64,000 nt of DNA from Hanleya hanleyi (lineage: Eukaryota; Mollusca; Polyplacophora; Lepidopleurida; Hanleyidae), in the NCBI GenBank assembly GCA_036873755.1, contig JAVTVY010017183.1, forward strand, positions 1-64,000, written 5' to 3'. The notes below the pieces were generated by a model. The model made no database searches, was not told the DNA's origin, and saw only the letters and a list, made by a program, of their open reading frames with translations. Made by a program: the position numbers and the translations under genes. This document shows, in pieces, positions 9,985 through 20,470 of the stretch; position 1 is the first letter of the stretch, and each line of letters starts with the position of its first letter.

Positions 9985-11600
9985 ATATAATTATATTGGA
10001 TTTTCGAATTGGACCAAAAAAGGTATCTTGCACAAAATTTGTACCAAATTTCAGAAAGATCCACGAAGTAGTTCCTGAGAATTCACGATAACAATGTTAT
10101 AAGGAAAATTTCAAGATGGCCATATTGGATTTTGGAATCGGCCCAAAAAAGGTATTATGCACAAATACACCACAAGAGGATCCTTTAAAACCAAATTTGA
10201 CAAAGATCCATGTAGCAGTTCCTGAGAATTCACGATAACAAAATTTCATGGGGAAGTTCAAAATGGCCGCCTGGTGGCCATATTGGATTTTCGAAATCGG
10301 ACCAAAAAAGGTATCTTGCACAACTGGACCACAAGGGAAACCTGTGTACCAAATTTGAGAAAGATCCATGCAGTAATTTCCTGAGATTTCAACAAAGTTT
10401 CATGGGGAAATTCAAGATGCGGCCATATTGGATTTTCGAAACGGTCCAAAAAGAGTATCCTGCACAACTAGACCTCAAGAGGAACCTGTGTACCAAATAT
10501 GCGAAAGATGCGTGCAGTACTTCCTGAGAAATCCGGATAACGTTTCATGAGGGAAATCCAAGATGGCTGCCTGGTGGCCATATTGGATTTGCGAATCGGA
10601 CCAGAAAAAGTATCTTGCACAACTAGACCCCAAGGGGAACCTGTGTACCAAATTTGACAAAGATCCATGCAGTACTTTCTGAGCAATCGCGATGACAAAG
10701 TTTCATAGGGAAATCCAAGATGGCCATGTGGTGGCCATATTGGATTTTCGAATCGAACCAGAAAAGGTATCTTGCACAACTAGACCCCAAGGGGAACCTG
10801 TGTACCAAATTTGACAAAGATCCATGCAGTACTTTCTGAGAAATCGCGATAACAAAGTTTCATGGGGAAATCCAAGATGGCCATCTGGTGGCCATATTGG
10901 ATTTTCGAATCGAACCAGAAAAGGTATCTTGCACAACTAGACCCCAGGGGGAACCTATGTACCAAATTTGAGAAAGATCCATACAGTACTTCCTGAGAAA
11001 TCGCGATAAAGTTTCATGGGGGAAATCCAAGAGGGCTGCCTTGTGGTCATATTGGATTTGCGAATCGGACCAGAAAAGGTATCTCCACAACTAGACCCAA
11101 AGGGGAACCTGTGTAGCAAATTTGAGAAAGATCCATACAGTAGTTCCTGAGAAATCGCGATAACAAAGTTTCATGGGGGAAATCCAAGATGGCTGCCTGG
11201 TGGCCATATTGGATTTGCGAATCGGACCAGAAAAGGTATCTTGCACAACTAGACCCCAAGGGGAACTTGTGTAGCAAATTTGAGAAAGATCCATGCAGTA
11301 CTTCCTGAGAATTCACGATAACACAGTTTCATCGGGAAATCCAAGATAGCTGCCTGGTGGCCATATTGGATTTTCGAATCGGACCAGAAAAGGTATCTTG
11401 CACAACTAGACCCCAAGGGGAACCTGTGTACCAAATTTGACAAAGATCCATTCAGTAGTTCCTGAGAAATCGCGATAATAAGAATTGTTTACGGACGGAC
11501 GGACTGACGACGGACGACGGACGCTGGACGCCGGACGACCTATCGTCAGCACAAAACTATCTCAAAACAAGCTCAAACAATTTTGGAGATTTATAAAAGG
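9985..11600 (-). mobile_element. 156-bp tandem array with ACGG tail ('pearl'-like)
   Basis: About nine and a half copies of a unit of roughly 156 bp run from about 10.0 to 11.48 kb. Landmark TATCTTGCACAA or a variant recurs near 10022, 10152, 10310, 10455, 10611, 10767, 10925, 11081, 11237 and 11393. The first units are more diverged and of irregular length (130-158 bp); later ones are regular. The array ends in ACGGACGG-type microsatellite (11491-11540) and a short unique tail. Each unit carries GATGGCC-type and CATATTGGATTT words. The many overlapping minus-strand frames starting MDLSQIW or MCKIPFL are translations of the array, not genes. Strand is arbitrary. Confidence 0.85.
11491..11540 (+). 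repeat. ACGG/GACG microsatellite
   Basis: Degenerate ACGG and GACGACGG units sit directly at the end of the 156-bp array, as in the element at 5.58 kb. Confidence 0.9.
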
Positions 11601-11639
11601 GAAATTTTGTAGATTGTATTCTCTCTATATTAAGGCCTC

Positions 11640-13525
11640 ATCTGTGAATATTTAACCCGTTAGTATTATTAGAAAATCCGAATTGCTGATATATATGTAG
11701 TTCCTCAATCAGCGTAGGACGGCTTTATCGTGTGGGCTAGATTGCGCAAAAAGATGAAGCCCTGACGATCCTCAACCCACGCGATAGTCATAACAAGATA
11801 TGGTGGAGCCTTCCTCAATTACCTGGTTTGTCCATACGCCGTGTTACACGTGTTATCCCTAGAGAGCTTACCTGTGCTCAATTTTTAGCCAATTATTGTT
11901 TATTACTCGCTGCAGTAGACAATGCTGTCGATATACGTTCAGCACACTTGTTATGGTGGGCACGTATTACAACGATTGGAGCTCTTGGCTTTCATGCTTG
12001 TGCTAAAATTGCACATGCATATTTAGTTATCATATATACTGAATGACGATGTAGACGGTGCCATGCTGTCTGTGCCAGAGATAGACTGCCTGCCTCGAAA
12101 ATCACTTCGCTATTAGCATTATGTGCATTATGCATTATTGATGTGTATTTGGCGAAGGCTTTCCGCCAAGTACTTCTCTTCATTTCTCTTCTCTGACGCA
12201 GTCAGTATGTCGGCACCTCTTCCCACTTCCCTTATATGTGTCGTAGTTTTGTATGCACATACTGGAGAGCCTTGAATGGATATTACAAGATATTCAGCTT
12301 CTATGTGCACATACCAACCTAATACGTGCATACATTGTATGGGTAACTTTAGTGTTGTTTCATATATCATTATTCTGGGCATCGTTTGTGTAGTTTGAGA
12401 TGTTATGCCATTAAATGTCCTGGGGACAATTTATGTATGTATGTATGCTTGAAGATATTGTGCATCGGGACAGAGTAGTACTTAATTTGAAGAGCATCAA
12501 TCTATGTTTATGAAATGGGGTTAATGTATTTGTGTGCGCAGAAAACGTTAGGGACACAGTATTGGAGCGCTATGCAAAAGGTAGGAAAAATTGACGACGT
12601 ATGGCGACTAAAAAGCAACAATATGGCCCTACAGGAAAGCATCCCATCGGCATCTAACATTCAGACCCGAGAATACGGTGGATATAGAAAACAAATCCTA
12701 CAGTTCCAGTTAATATTCAGATTCAAACTGCTTGTGCTGACTCGTGTTCAAGCATTACAGTTAAGTATCTCAATGATTGCATGAACAGGAATTCACCAAA
12801 ACACATACATTCATCTTGTATACTCATAAATATCAACGTGATTACTATTGAATGACTCTCCAATATCGACTTCCTTGTTCTGAGAGTCCTTGAGTCTATG
12901 ATCAGTAGTGTTGCTTAGCCTGCACAGCGTGGTCGGATTTTGATTCTGTAGTCTATCATTAGTTATGTATCCCATAAATCAGGAAAACAATTAAGGTTGC
13001 CCAGAAAAAAGTTATTCCAACCATGTTTGTCCGCTCTCACTGAATCTTCTCCATAGTACTCAATCAAAAGCAATTTTTGTTTGCTGGTTTCGCCAGCAGA
13101 TCGAAATGTTATTTAAGAAACTTAAATTTCAAGTAATAAATTAAAGCATCTTAAATCGTACATTTCATCGATACCAGTTTTCAGTTCCCGCGAAATTTAG
13201 TGTAAAAGATATTTTGTGAATAAATATCTCGTTAATAGCAAATTCTTCTGTTGAGATTTGTACGGAGATTGAGGGTGTGATAGCTCTATGGCTTTATTAT
13301 ATTACATTACCCAGACAGATAAAATGCTACTTATTGTGAGAAGACCCTGTCGTTTGAAAGATAAGACCATACAATACCATGGAATACTGTGTTATAATAA
13401 TGGTCATTAGAATTCATCAACCCACACACAGATCATAAATATGGTTGGTTATGTGATGCGAGATTCCTGGAAAGCTTTCATAAAACCATAGCAGATTACC
13501 AACGTTACTCCGATATGTTTGAGGG
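11640..13525 (+). repeat. Direct duplication, copy 2
   Basis: Paralog of 5.65-8.38 kb (landmarks given there). Its left part, TGTGAATATTTAACCCG, also matches 3.93-3.96 kb, so the duplicated segment originally began further left and copy 1 was later split by the tandem-core insertion. It lacks the extra 650 bp of copy 1 and has a small extra segment near 13.19-13.26 kb. No conserved open frame is seen. Confidence 0.75.
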
Positions 13526-14163
13526 GGGCTACATAAAGTATATGCCTAGTTAAAATTCAGCTGTATCTGCCGCTTTAACAATGTAAGGTTAACATACCAT
13601 GTTACCGCAATTTTAAAAGGGACTGCATTGAATTATCACATTTTCATCAGCTTTATTGTATTATACTTAATAAATGTTACGTATATTCCAGCGACTATCA
13701 GTCCGGTTGAACATCTGACCGCCCAAACGATCTCCGGTCTTGACTATTTAAAATCAAACAGGGAATATCGCCGGCATTATATTTTGCTTTGATACATGTT
13801 CTATCTTTAATAACGGACATACAAATTGGGAATACACTTCTGTAAATTATGTATTATGGGTCTATCAGTGAGGCCGAGCACATGCATGGATTATTTAGTT
13901 GTGCATAGAACCAGCAACCTGGTTCCCTAGTCTAGGGTATATGTCAGCAATGTAACACGCTAGGCAGGATACCAGGCTAGGTAAAGACAAAGCGGCAAGA
14001 AAAAAATTTCGAATGAAAAGCGATCAATAAAGCGAAAGAAAACCGATTTCGCGAATCATTCGATTTTTGTGAAAAAAAATCTCGATTCTCTCTCACCTCT
14101 GGAATTCGCGACATCGAGAAAAGATCACAGATTTCTCGACGAAAAGCCGGACGATATTTGGAG
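13526..14163. other. Stretch with nothing recognised
   Basis: No recognisable coding, RNA or repeat feature. An open frame beginning at 14069 runs into the left arm of the next inverted repeat and is not conserved. Confidence 0.4.
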
Positions 14164-14828
14164 ACACTTCCTTACACACCCTCTCGAAATTGTCTTTATA
14201 CAGCTAACAATATGCCTCATAGCTATGGTAATGTATATATTTTTTGAAAGCACATTTCATAAGGATTCCAAATATAAATATATATATAATTAAAATTTAA
14301 ATTAAAATTTTAAAATGCTATTTTCAAAAAAGTATTCAACTTATCATAACTCACTTCATCATTTCCTGTAGAAGACAACTACAACAGGAAATAAGTGTCT
14401 CAGTTTCATCAATTTTGGACTAGTTCTCATTCTATTGACATTTAAAGGAATAATTTTTTACAAAATCGAGCAACTCACAGTTTTGAACTTTGAAGTTGAA
14501 CTGATTGTCAATAGAATAATGAATAGACCAAAATTTATAAAACTGAGACACTGATTTCCTGTTGGAGTTGTTTTCTACAGGAACTGATGAAGTAGACATG
14601 ATGATGTATGTTGAATACCTTTGTGAAAATAGAGATTTAATACATAAAGCTCCTTTTTAAATATTATTTTAAAATTTGAAGGTCTTCACAACCTACAGAT
14701 TTACAGTGAACACATTTATATATTTGAAATCCTTAAGAAATGCGCTTTCAACAAATATATACATTACAAAAGCCATAAGACATACGTTTAGTTGTATAAA
14801 GACAAATTCTAGAGGGTGTGTAAAAGTG
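14164..14828. repeat. Large inverted repeat (fold-back), arms about 280-315 bp
   Basis: The left arm 14164-14442 and the right arm 14504-14828 are inverted copies. ACACCCTCTCGAAATTGTCTT mirrors the region at 14800-14820, GTAATGTATATATTTTTTGAAAG mirrors 14750-14765, CATTTCCTGTAGAAG mirrors 14570-14585, and GTGTCTCAGTTTCAT mirrors 14535-14550. The spacer is about 60 bp. The outer part of both arms encodes a hydrophobic peptide (HPLEIVFIQL / HPLEFVFIQL), the only part similar in both arms. I do not recognise it. The right arm abuts the minus-strand LINE remnant, so one arm may be a copied piece of the sequence next to that LINE. Confidence 0.8.
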
Positions 14829-14834
14829 TCTGCA

Positions 14835-15480
14835 TGAGGGCTTAGTATCCTAAGACTACTTTCCATACAAAGGATAACTCCTGTATTTCTAGATACTTTC
14901 TCACACACTTCGTTTATATGAGTGGACCAGTTCAGTTTCTCATTGAAGTAAATACCAAGAAACATATAACTCTCAGCCTGTTCAACTTCCTGGTTCCTGA
15001 TATATAATTGAGGTAGAAATGGAATGTAAGCCTTTAGTTTGGTTTTATAAGCATAAATCTAGTTTTAGTTATATTCATCGATAACATATTGCACGAGAAC
15101 CAGTTGTACAGTAAACAGAGTTTGTGTGACATAGTTTCAAATAGGTTAGTCGGAATATATTGCACTGTCTTCAGCAAACAAAATTATTTTAAGAAGTTGA
15201 GAAACCACATTGAGATCGTTAATGTAAATCGAGCATAGTATAGGACCAAGGATTGATCCTTGAGGAATACCACAAGAAACCACTGAGCTTAAATCAGATG
15301 CAGTGCCATTAAAGTTGACTGACTAGAAGCGTTCAGACAGATAGCCCCCAAACCAATGGTAACTCACGCCTCGGAATTCATATAATGATGAAGCTTATTT
15401 AGAAGTGCATTAGAAGTGCCCGCCTTCTGTACAGACCTTTTGGTCTTTGATATATGTTGTGGCATTGTGGGAAGTTGATG
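14835..15480 (-). mobile_element. Decayed non-LTR (LINE) reverse transcriptase fragment
   Basis: Read on the minus strand, 15.31-15.23 kb gives SSVVSCGIPQGSILGPI, the conserved GxPQGSxLGP block of non-LTR RTs. IYINDLN follows, then FAEDSAIYS near 15.18 kb, where FADD is expected: the first catalytic Asp is replaced. Further on MFLGIYFNEKLNWSTHI (about 14.91-14.96 kb) matches the thumb-side FLGVxxDxxLxWxxHI block. Stops and frameshifts interrupt the frame. The upstream RT part and the endonuclease are missing. Of CR1/jockey-like type, by motif only. Confidence 0.8.
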
Positions 15481-15499
15481 CTGGGTCGGGCCTTACCGA

Positions 15500-16110
15500 C
15501 TAGTCTTTGTGTTAAATGCCGTCATTTTCATCTGACGACGATACAGCTCACCAGTGTACGAGTTGGCACAGCGACACAGCTCATCAATTACCAATATACG
15601 AGTTGTCAGAGCATTTCCATCATAGCTCTCTAAATTTGTATCTAATACCGCTTATGCCGGTGCTAGGGACCGTGTGGTCATGTCATCCAAATTGCCACAT
15701 GAATAGGTACAATAATAGCGTACCTGAGATACAACACATATCACGAATCGTTAGATTCTTGGTATGTGCTTTAGAATAGGTTAACCAGAAGACTATACTG
15801 TGAAGTCATGTGACTCTGTCAGTATGTCGACACCTCTTCCCACTTCCCTTATATGCGCTGTAAGTAGAGGAAGTTCACAATTACGTACGTATCTATCGAT
15901 CCCTACCAATCATGTAGATTTGGCAATATATCTGGAATTTTCCTCGAAGAATGTGTCGATTAAACGTAACATGAAAAGGTGATGGAAAAAGGTGCCGTCG
16001 TAGTGACAAGAAAACATGCCAATATTCTCACTGCTTATCTGGAAACATCACAATACCCAAAATGATACCTGAGATGATTTGCATCTCACCCACGATTTTA
16101 TTGTAGCTGG
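15500..16110. repeat. Fragments related to repeat-unit block at 35.5-36.1 kb
   Basis: The interval 15.64-15.86 kb is an inverted copy of 35.52-35.68 kb (shared: CCTCTTCCCACTTCCCTTATA, CACATATCACGAATCGTTAG, GGTGCTAGGGACCGTGTGG). A shorter match to the first of these lies at 12.20-12.24 kb. The interval 15.95-16.11 kb is a direct match to 35.91-36.10 kb (GACAAGAA, GAGATGATTTGCATCTCA, TTTTATTGTAGC). These look like shuffled pieces of retroelement 3' ends. Confidence 0.6.
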
Positions 16111-16138
16111 TCATGTGGACATCTTGAAGGACATTTCC

Positions 16139-16359
16139 CCTACTAATGGAAGGATTGAAGAGCGATTTGGTTCTTGCGATGTGTTTAGATATGCCGTCAG
16201 AATATTGGCCTGTGTGGTCATAAGTCTTCTTGTCAGTACGCCTGGCAAATTTCCCCGTACTGACCAGAAGACTTATGACCACACAGGCCAATATTCTGAC
16301 TGCATATCTAAACACATCGCAAGAACCAAATCGCTCTTTCCATCCTTCCATTAGTAGGG
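16139..16359. repeat. Near-perfect hairpin, arms about 100 bp
   Basis: The left arm 16139-16239 (CCTACTAATGGAAGG ... GACCACACAGGCC complement) is mirrored by 16258-16359 (ending CCTTCCATTAGTAGGG) with a loop of about 17 bp. The arms differ at only a few positions. Both strands therefore carry almost the same open frame (RFGSCDVFRYAVRILACVVI), which is a consequence of symmetry. It lies inside sequence related to the retroelement 3' ends. It may be a fold-back transposon or an inverted duplication of one such end. Confidence 0.9.
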
Positions 16360-16429
16360 AGATTTTTTGAAACAATTTTTAATACTCATCTAAGCAATTT
16401 TATCAATTCGATAATATGTGAAGGATAGC

Positions 16430-16890
16430 ACGATTTTTTGGCAAACCGCTCATTTGTTACAAATCTGGTATGTTTTACGGGTGTTGTTTTATCTTTTATT
16501 GAGAAGAAATGCGATGTTCTGGCTATTTATACGGATTTTATGAAGGCATTTCACTCGGTGTGCCACTCACTTTTGATTCATAGATGTAAAGCATACGTGG
16601 ACATTTTTCACTATCTTTGAATTAATATTTGCCCGGAAGAGGATAGAGATAATGGCATATTTTTCTGAATGGTGTAATGTCCCCTCGGTTTTCCCCAGGT
16701 TCAATTCTGGGTCTTTTAATATTTTTAATATTTAATGTTAATGATTTGTCATCTGTTATCTTAACTGCAAAGTGTTTGCATCTCGCAGGTGACAATAACA
16801 TTTGTGGATCTATATATGGAGACGAAGACTGTTTAGTTATACAAGAAGATATTAGCCATCATTTTACCAACAAAAGAAGAAATTGTTTGA
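16430..16890 (+). mobile_element. Decayed jockey-type LINE reverse transcriptase fragment
   Basis: The frame from 16438 reads VLAIYTDFMKAFHSVCHSLL, matching the LINE block (Y)TDFxKAFDxVxHxxLL; one conserved Asp is His here. After stops, SPGSILGLLIFLIFNVNDL (16.69-16.75 kb) matches SxLGPLLFxIFINDL, then HLAGDNNI (about 16.78 kb) sits where FADDxKI is expected, so the catalytic FADD is destroyed. The order and spacing of blocks match a single RT in plus orientation. It differs from the minus-strand LINE at 14.8-15.5 kb. No endonuclease or 3' end was identified. Confidence 0.8.
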
Positions 16891-17185
16891 GATACTAAAC
16901 AGGAAGTCAAGGACTTAGGTGTATTATTGTGTAGCTGTTTATAGTTTAAGTGTCAGATTATCCCCATTGGAAAAAGACATAAAAGTTACGATATTTTATT
17001 TTTACATCGTTGTAAAAATAGCACTTTTGACTTTTTGCATTGGCAGCATTATTTATTATGCGCCAACAAGACATTTACGTGCTAAGAAATTGTTTTACCC
17101 ATATAAACCCAACATTTTAATTAGAAGTAACTGTTATATTGAGGAATCAGAATCATTTTAACGAACAAGAAGGAGCCTGGCATAT
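16891..17185. other. Stretch with nothing recognised
   Basis: Possibly decayed LINE 3' sequence, but no motif supports that. Confidence 0.35.
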
Positions 17186-17189
17186 ATGT

Positions 17190-18675
17190 ACATAGCTCAA
17201 TTGCAAGCGTCTGGTCCGTCATTCATTGCTTAGCCGTCGTCCATTTTGCAAGAGAGAAGCGGTCAAGGGTTTTCAATTATGCCGGCAAGACATTATGATG
17301 TATCAAATCCGTATCGCTGATCAGTATTCTTAATCCACATGATTTTCTTTTAAAGTCGCTATGTAGAGAATGTTGTATCTCATTCACGCTTCGATTGTGC
17401 CTGTTGATATGAACACCATGAGGGTCTTGAAGTAAATGGATTCATACGGGCCCTTTGCCCCGGGTTAAGCGGAATTAGACAAAAGTTACGAAACGTAATG
17501 CCATAGATCTTGCACACCACGCTGGTGTTTTGCTCTCAGCATGCGATATGTCTCTCAAAATTTAAGGAAATTTCAGTGAAGGCGCTTGGTTGTATAGCCC
17601 TGTTTGATAAGTTTCTGTAAGAATGTTTTGTGAGGCTGATTAAAATCGTCACATTTAACACATGATCTAGCAAATGCTACCAGGCGAGATACGTATGAGT
17701 CATATGCAGGTCCCACTGGAATAATGCTGTGCAGAAAGGGATACTTTACGATAATCATCTCTTCTGTAATAAAGTCGACGAGACAACGCCCGCTTCATTT
17801 TTATACAGATTTCGGTCAAATTGTGGCGTGAGGGCTAGTTTCCTTTGTAGTTTCCTTCAAATCCAGTGATGGTAGATATATCTCCTTCACTGCGTCATTT
17901 ATATAGGGATTATCCTCAGCGAGAAGATCGTCTACATAGCGTATGGTGAATGGGAAGGAATGATATGCGAACTGATCGGTTTTTGAAAGCGCCTGCTTGT
18001 ATTCGTATTCATAAGGGAACAGATATGTCAGCGAAACAGGGCGTACAATTAGTATCCATTGGAATACCTATATGCTGTTGATATATTGTGTTGCTAAATT
18101 TCACATAGATATTATTAATGAGAAATTACAGCAAATATATAAATATAGAAAATCCCATGAATGATATTCCTTGTATGTAGTAGAGCTGAAGAATGCTTTA
18201 TGGCTTCTGGCATAAATATGTCGGCAATCAGTTTTCTAACACAGATACTATTAAAGAACTTTGACGGCCAATAAGGTCTTGACGATGGCTTGTATTATAA
18301 AGAGTCTGTACGGTATGCGACCTTTAGCAACAGGTTCTTCTGCAAGACATTTTAAGTTGTTCAATATCCAGATAAATCAGCGCCAGGGCTTTTAGAAAAT
18401 GTGGCGCAATACCTTTTCCAAAATGCTTTTACCTCCTGAAGGGCCCTCGTCAACAGGGTTGAAAGAAGCTTGGTGGTGCAGCTTCTACAACCAGCTATGA
18501 ATCTAGCTTTGTATGACGATTCGTGCATGTTGGAAGTCCAGTACAGTTTTTTTATGTCGTTATGAGTGGTTGAAAGACAAATACCTCTTTCCTTGTGAAA
18601 GTTTTTGTCTTTGCTAAATAAATCTTCCAGAGTAAATTTAGTTAGGGAGCAAGTATTGATGATGAATCATGACGA
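17190..18675 (-). mobile_element. Decayed PLE-like retroelement, RT copy 1 with 3' flank
   Basis: Read on the minus strand from about 18.64 kb: FTLEDLFSKDKNFHKERG, then ARFIAGCRSCTT, a finger/palm region, RYVDDLLA (about 17.93 kb; YVDD catalytic motif intact), and VGPAYDSYVSRLVAFARS with CVKCDDFNQ near 17.65-17.70 kb. The C-terminus lies near 17.48 kb. Several stops and frameshifts make it dead. The 3' flank 17.19-17.47 kb contains the family's shared tail (ACCGCTTCTCTCTTGCA and GACGACGG on the minus strand). The family differs from the canonical PLE next to it: the RT motif is GTNCAP-type and no GIY-YIG domain is seen. It could belong to a permuted PLE lineage; not proven. Confidence 0.8.
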
Positions 18676-18697
18676 AGTCAACTTGTTTGATTTCTGG

Positions 18698-19890
18698 CTA
18701 CTTACTGCAACCGTTACACACCATTACATAAATTAAATTCCGAGAATAGCAGTTCATATTTGCATTAATCCGAAATGTATAATTGGTTCTATGAAATGTG
18801 AAAGAGCTATCCAATATAAGGTGATCACAATTTTTGCAACGTGTATCGCCATATTCACTCGTTTTGAAAGTGGAATCTATGCGAGGGATAAATTTCGCCC
18901 TGGTTAGAATCTTTTTAAGATTCGGTGCTTGTCGCTTACAGTTTATAATGGTGGTGTTTCTTAATGCCTTTTTGAGGTGATCATTTGACTCCAACATATT
19001 TCGATTATTTTGAATTACCGGGAAGAAGTTGAAATTATTTGGATTATGGGTACAAATAAATGGCAAGATATCTTTTTTGTTACTTTGATCACAAGATCTG
19101 AGTACCTCAATATCTATTTTCCAAGCCTTTTCAATTCCTATATCTATCACTTCTACTGGATAATGACTCTTGATCAAGGACATTTTTAGTTCAGATAATC
19201 GTATCTGTCATAATTCACTATCAGTCACGATAGTGCAAATTCGTCTTGCCAGAGTAAACGGTACCTGTTTTTTGACGTGAGGTGGGTGACAGGAGTTGTA
19301 ATCAAGGTACTGCTTCGTATCACTCACTTTGTAATAAACATCAGTGACAATTTTATTACCTCGGCGAATCAGTAATATGTCTAAAAAAAGGAACTTGGTC
19401 TCTGTGTGTTTCTAGTGTGAAGTTTATGTTTGGGTCTAAGCTGTTGAGCAGATCGCAGAATATTGATGTCACCCCTTTTCTGTGTTCCAGGTAATATAGC
19501 AATCGTCCAGATATCGTTTGAATGAGTCATGAACATATTTTCTGAATTCTTTCTCATGAGTTTGCTCAACTTTTGCATACAGTTTATGCTCAAGAAAGCC
19601 CAGAACTAGCGTTGTGTAAGTTGGAGCGAACTTTGTGCCCATAGCAGTACCCAACGTTTTGCCGGTAATTACCTTCCCCAAATTCAAATGTATTATTCTC
19701 AAGAATAAGTCTTATTACATTCAAGATCGTGCGATATGTTGCTATATAAATTAGTAACGTCAAAAGTACAGAAAATTTCACTGTCACTAATTTTGTCGAA
19801 AAACGAAGAAAATCGATTGATCACTACCGCAATTATATGTTCACTATGCTGTTTTAGTTCGAAACCAGTATAGGCGAATAGAATTTACTT
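18698..19890 (-). mobile_element. Penelope-like element: RT and linker, endonuclease missing
   Basis: Minus-strand reading gives EIFCTFDVTNLYSNI (about 19.74-19.79 kb, frame broken), then GTAMGTKFAPTYTTLV, FKRYLDDCYITW (catalytic YLDD intact, about 19.50 kb), the thumb-like FTLETHRDQVPFLDI and PPHVKKQVPFTLARRI blocks, and a 161-residue open end (18698-19183). That end has RCKNCDHL and SRNLIYVMVCNGCSK, the cysteine linker that precedes the GIY-YIG nuclease in Penelope/Neptune-type elements. The YIGQTG-type motif expected next is absent: the frame stops at 18698 and RT copy 1 begins about 30 bp beyond. The N-terminal 250-300 residues are also missing. Frameshifts split the RT. Confidence 0.9.
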
Positions 19891-19892
19891 CG

Positions 19893-20384
19893 GTATTTAC
19901 GACACTTGAAAATAGTGTATTTTAAAGATAAATTCATGTATTTATCACTCTGTATTGTTATTATTATTAATTCCATTGTTATCGTCACAGTAACTGGACA
20001 CTGCGTCTGTAGCGAATGCAGTCAAATAAAAAAAAAATCGTTTTCCTTTCAGATATATACGAAGCATCCGATTCACTATTACTATTACCGATCCGTATTT
20101 CACCCTAAGGCTAATGTATATGCCGTTAATGGCAGACAGGGGAATGGGGGAGTCTAAGTTTTGCGTCTGGAGAATCAGTGTAACTGAGAGAGGCAAGTCA
20201 TCCTTCAACTCATGCTACATATGCTCTATCATCTTGGTCTATCTTTATATCTTGCTTCGATCGACCGAGACCAGTCTTCATACGTATCTGCAACACCAAT
20301 GCACGCCATCGGGCACGATTAGTCGTAGATGCCATTGAGCGAAATTATATAATCAGCTTACGACTCAAACGACATGATCATCAT
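19893..20384. other. Stretch with nothing recognised
   Basis: This should hold the N-terminal part of the Penelope-like element if it were complete, but I see no matching motif. A TTATTATTATTAA-like simple run lies near 19.96 kb. Confidence 0.35.
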
Positions 20385-20470
20385 ACGTCTAGTCCGTCAT
20401 TCAATATTCAACCGTCGTCCGTTAAAGAATTTCCACGTCCATAACGTTAATCACTTTGAGGTAAACTAAT
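20385..20470 (-). mobile_element. Retroelement 3' tail fragment
   Basis: ACGTCTAGTCCGTCATTCAA with CAACCGTCGTCCGTTAAAG is the inverted 3' terminus of the recurring RT family (compare 27.49, 39.60, 46.77 and 54.07 kb). Only about 85 bp is present. Confidence 0.65.

Noticed and set aside
10097..11443. Many overlapping minus-strand open frames of 60-100 residues with shared MDLSQIWYTGSPWG-like sequence
   Set aside because: They are translations of the 156-bp tandem array, whose period is divisible by three; not genes.
14069..14293. 74-residue plus frame with a hydrophobic segment
   Set aside because: It enters the arm of an inverted repeat, and only the arm part is shared with the other arm; no evidence of a gene.
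16028..16375. Frames of 115 (minus) and 91 (plus) residues with nearly the same sequence
   Set aside because: They are the two faces of one hairpin; symmetry alone gives both frames.
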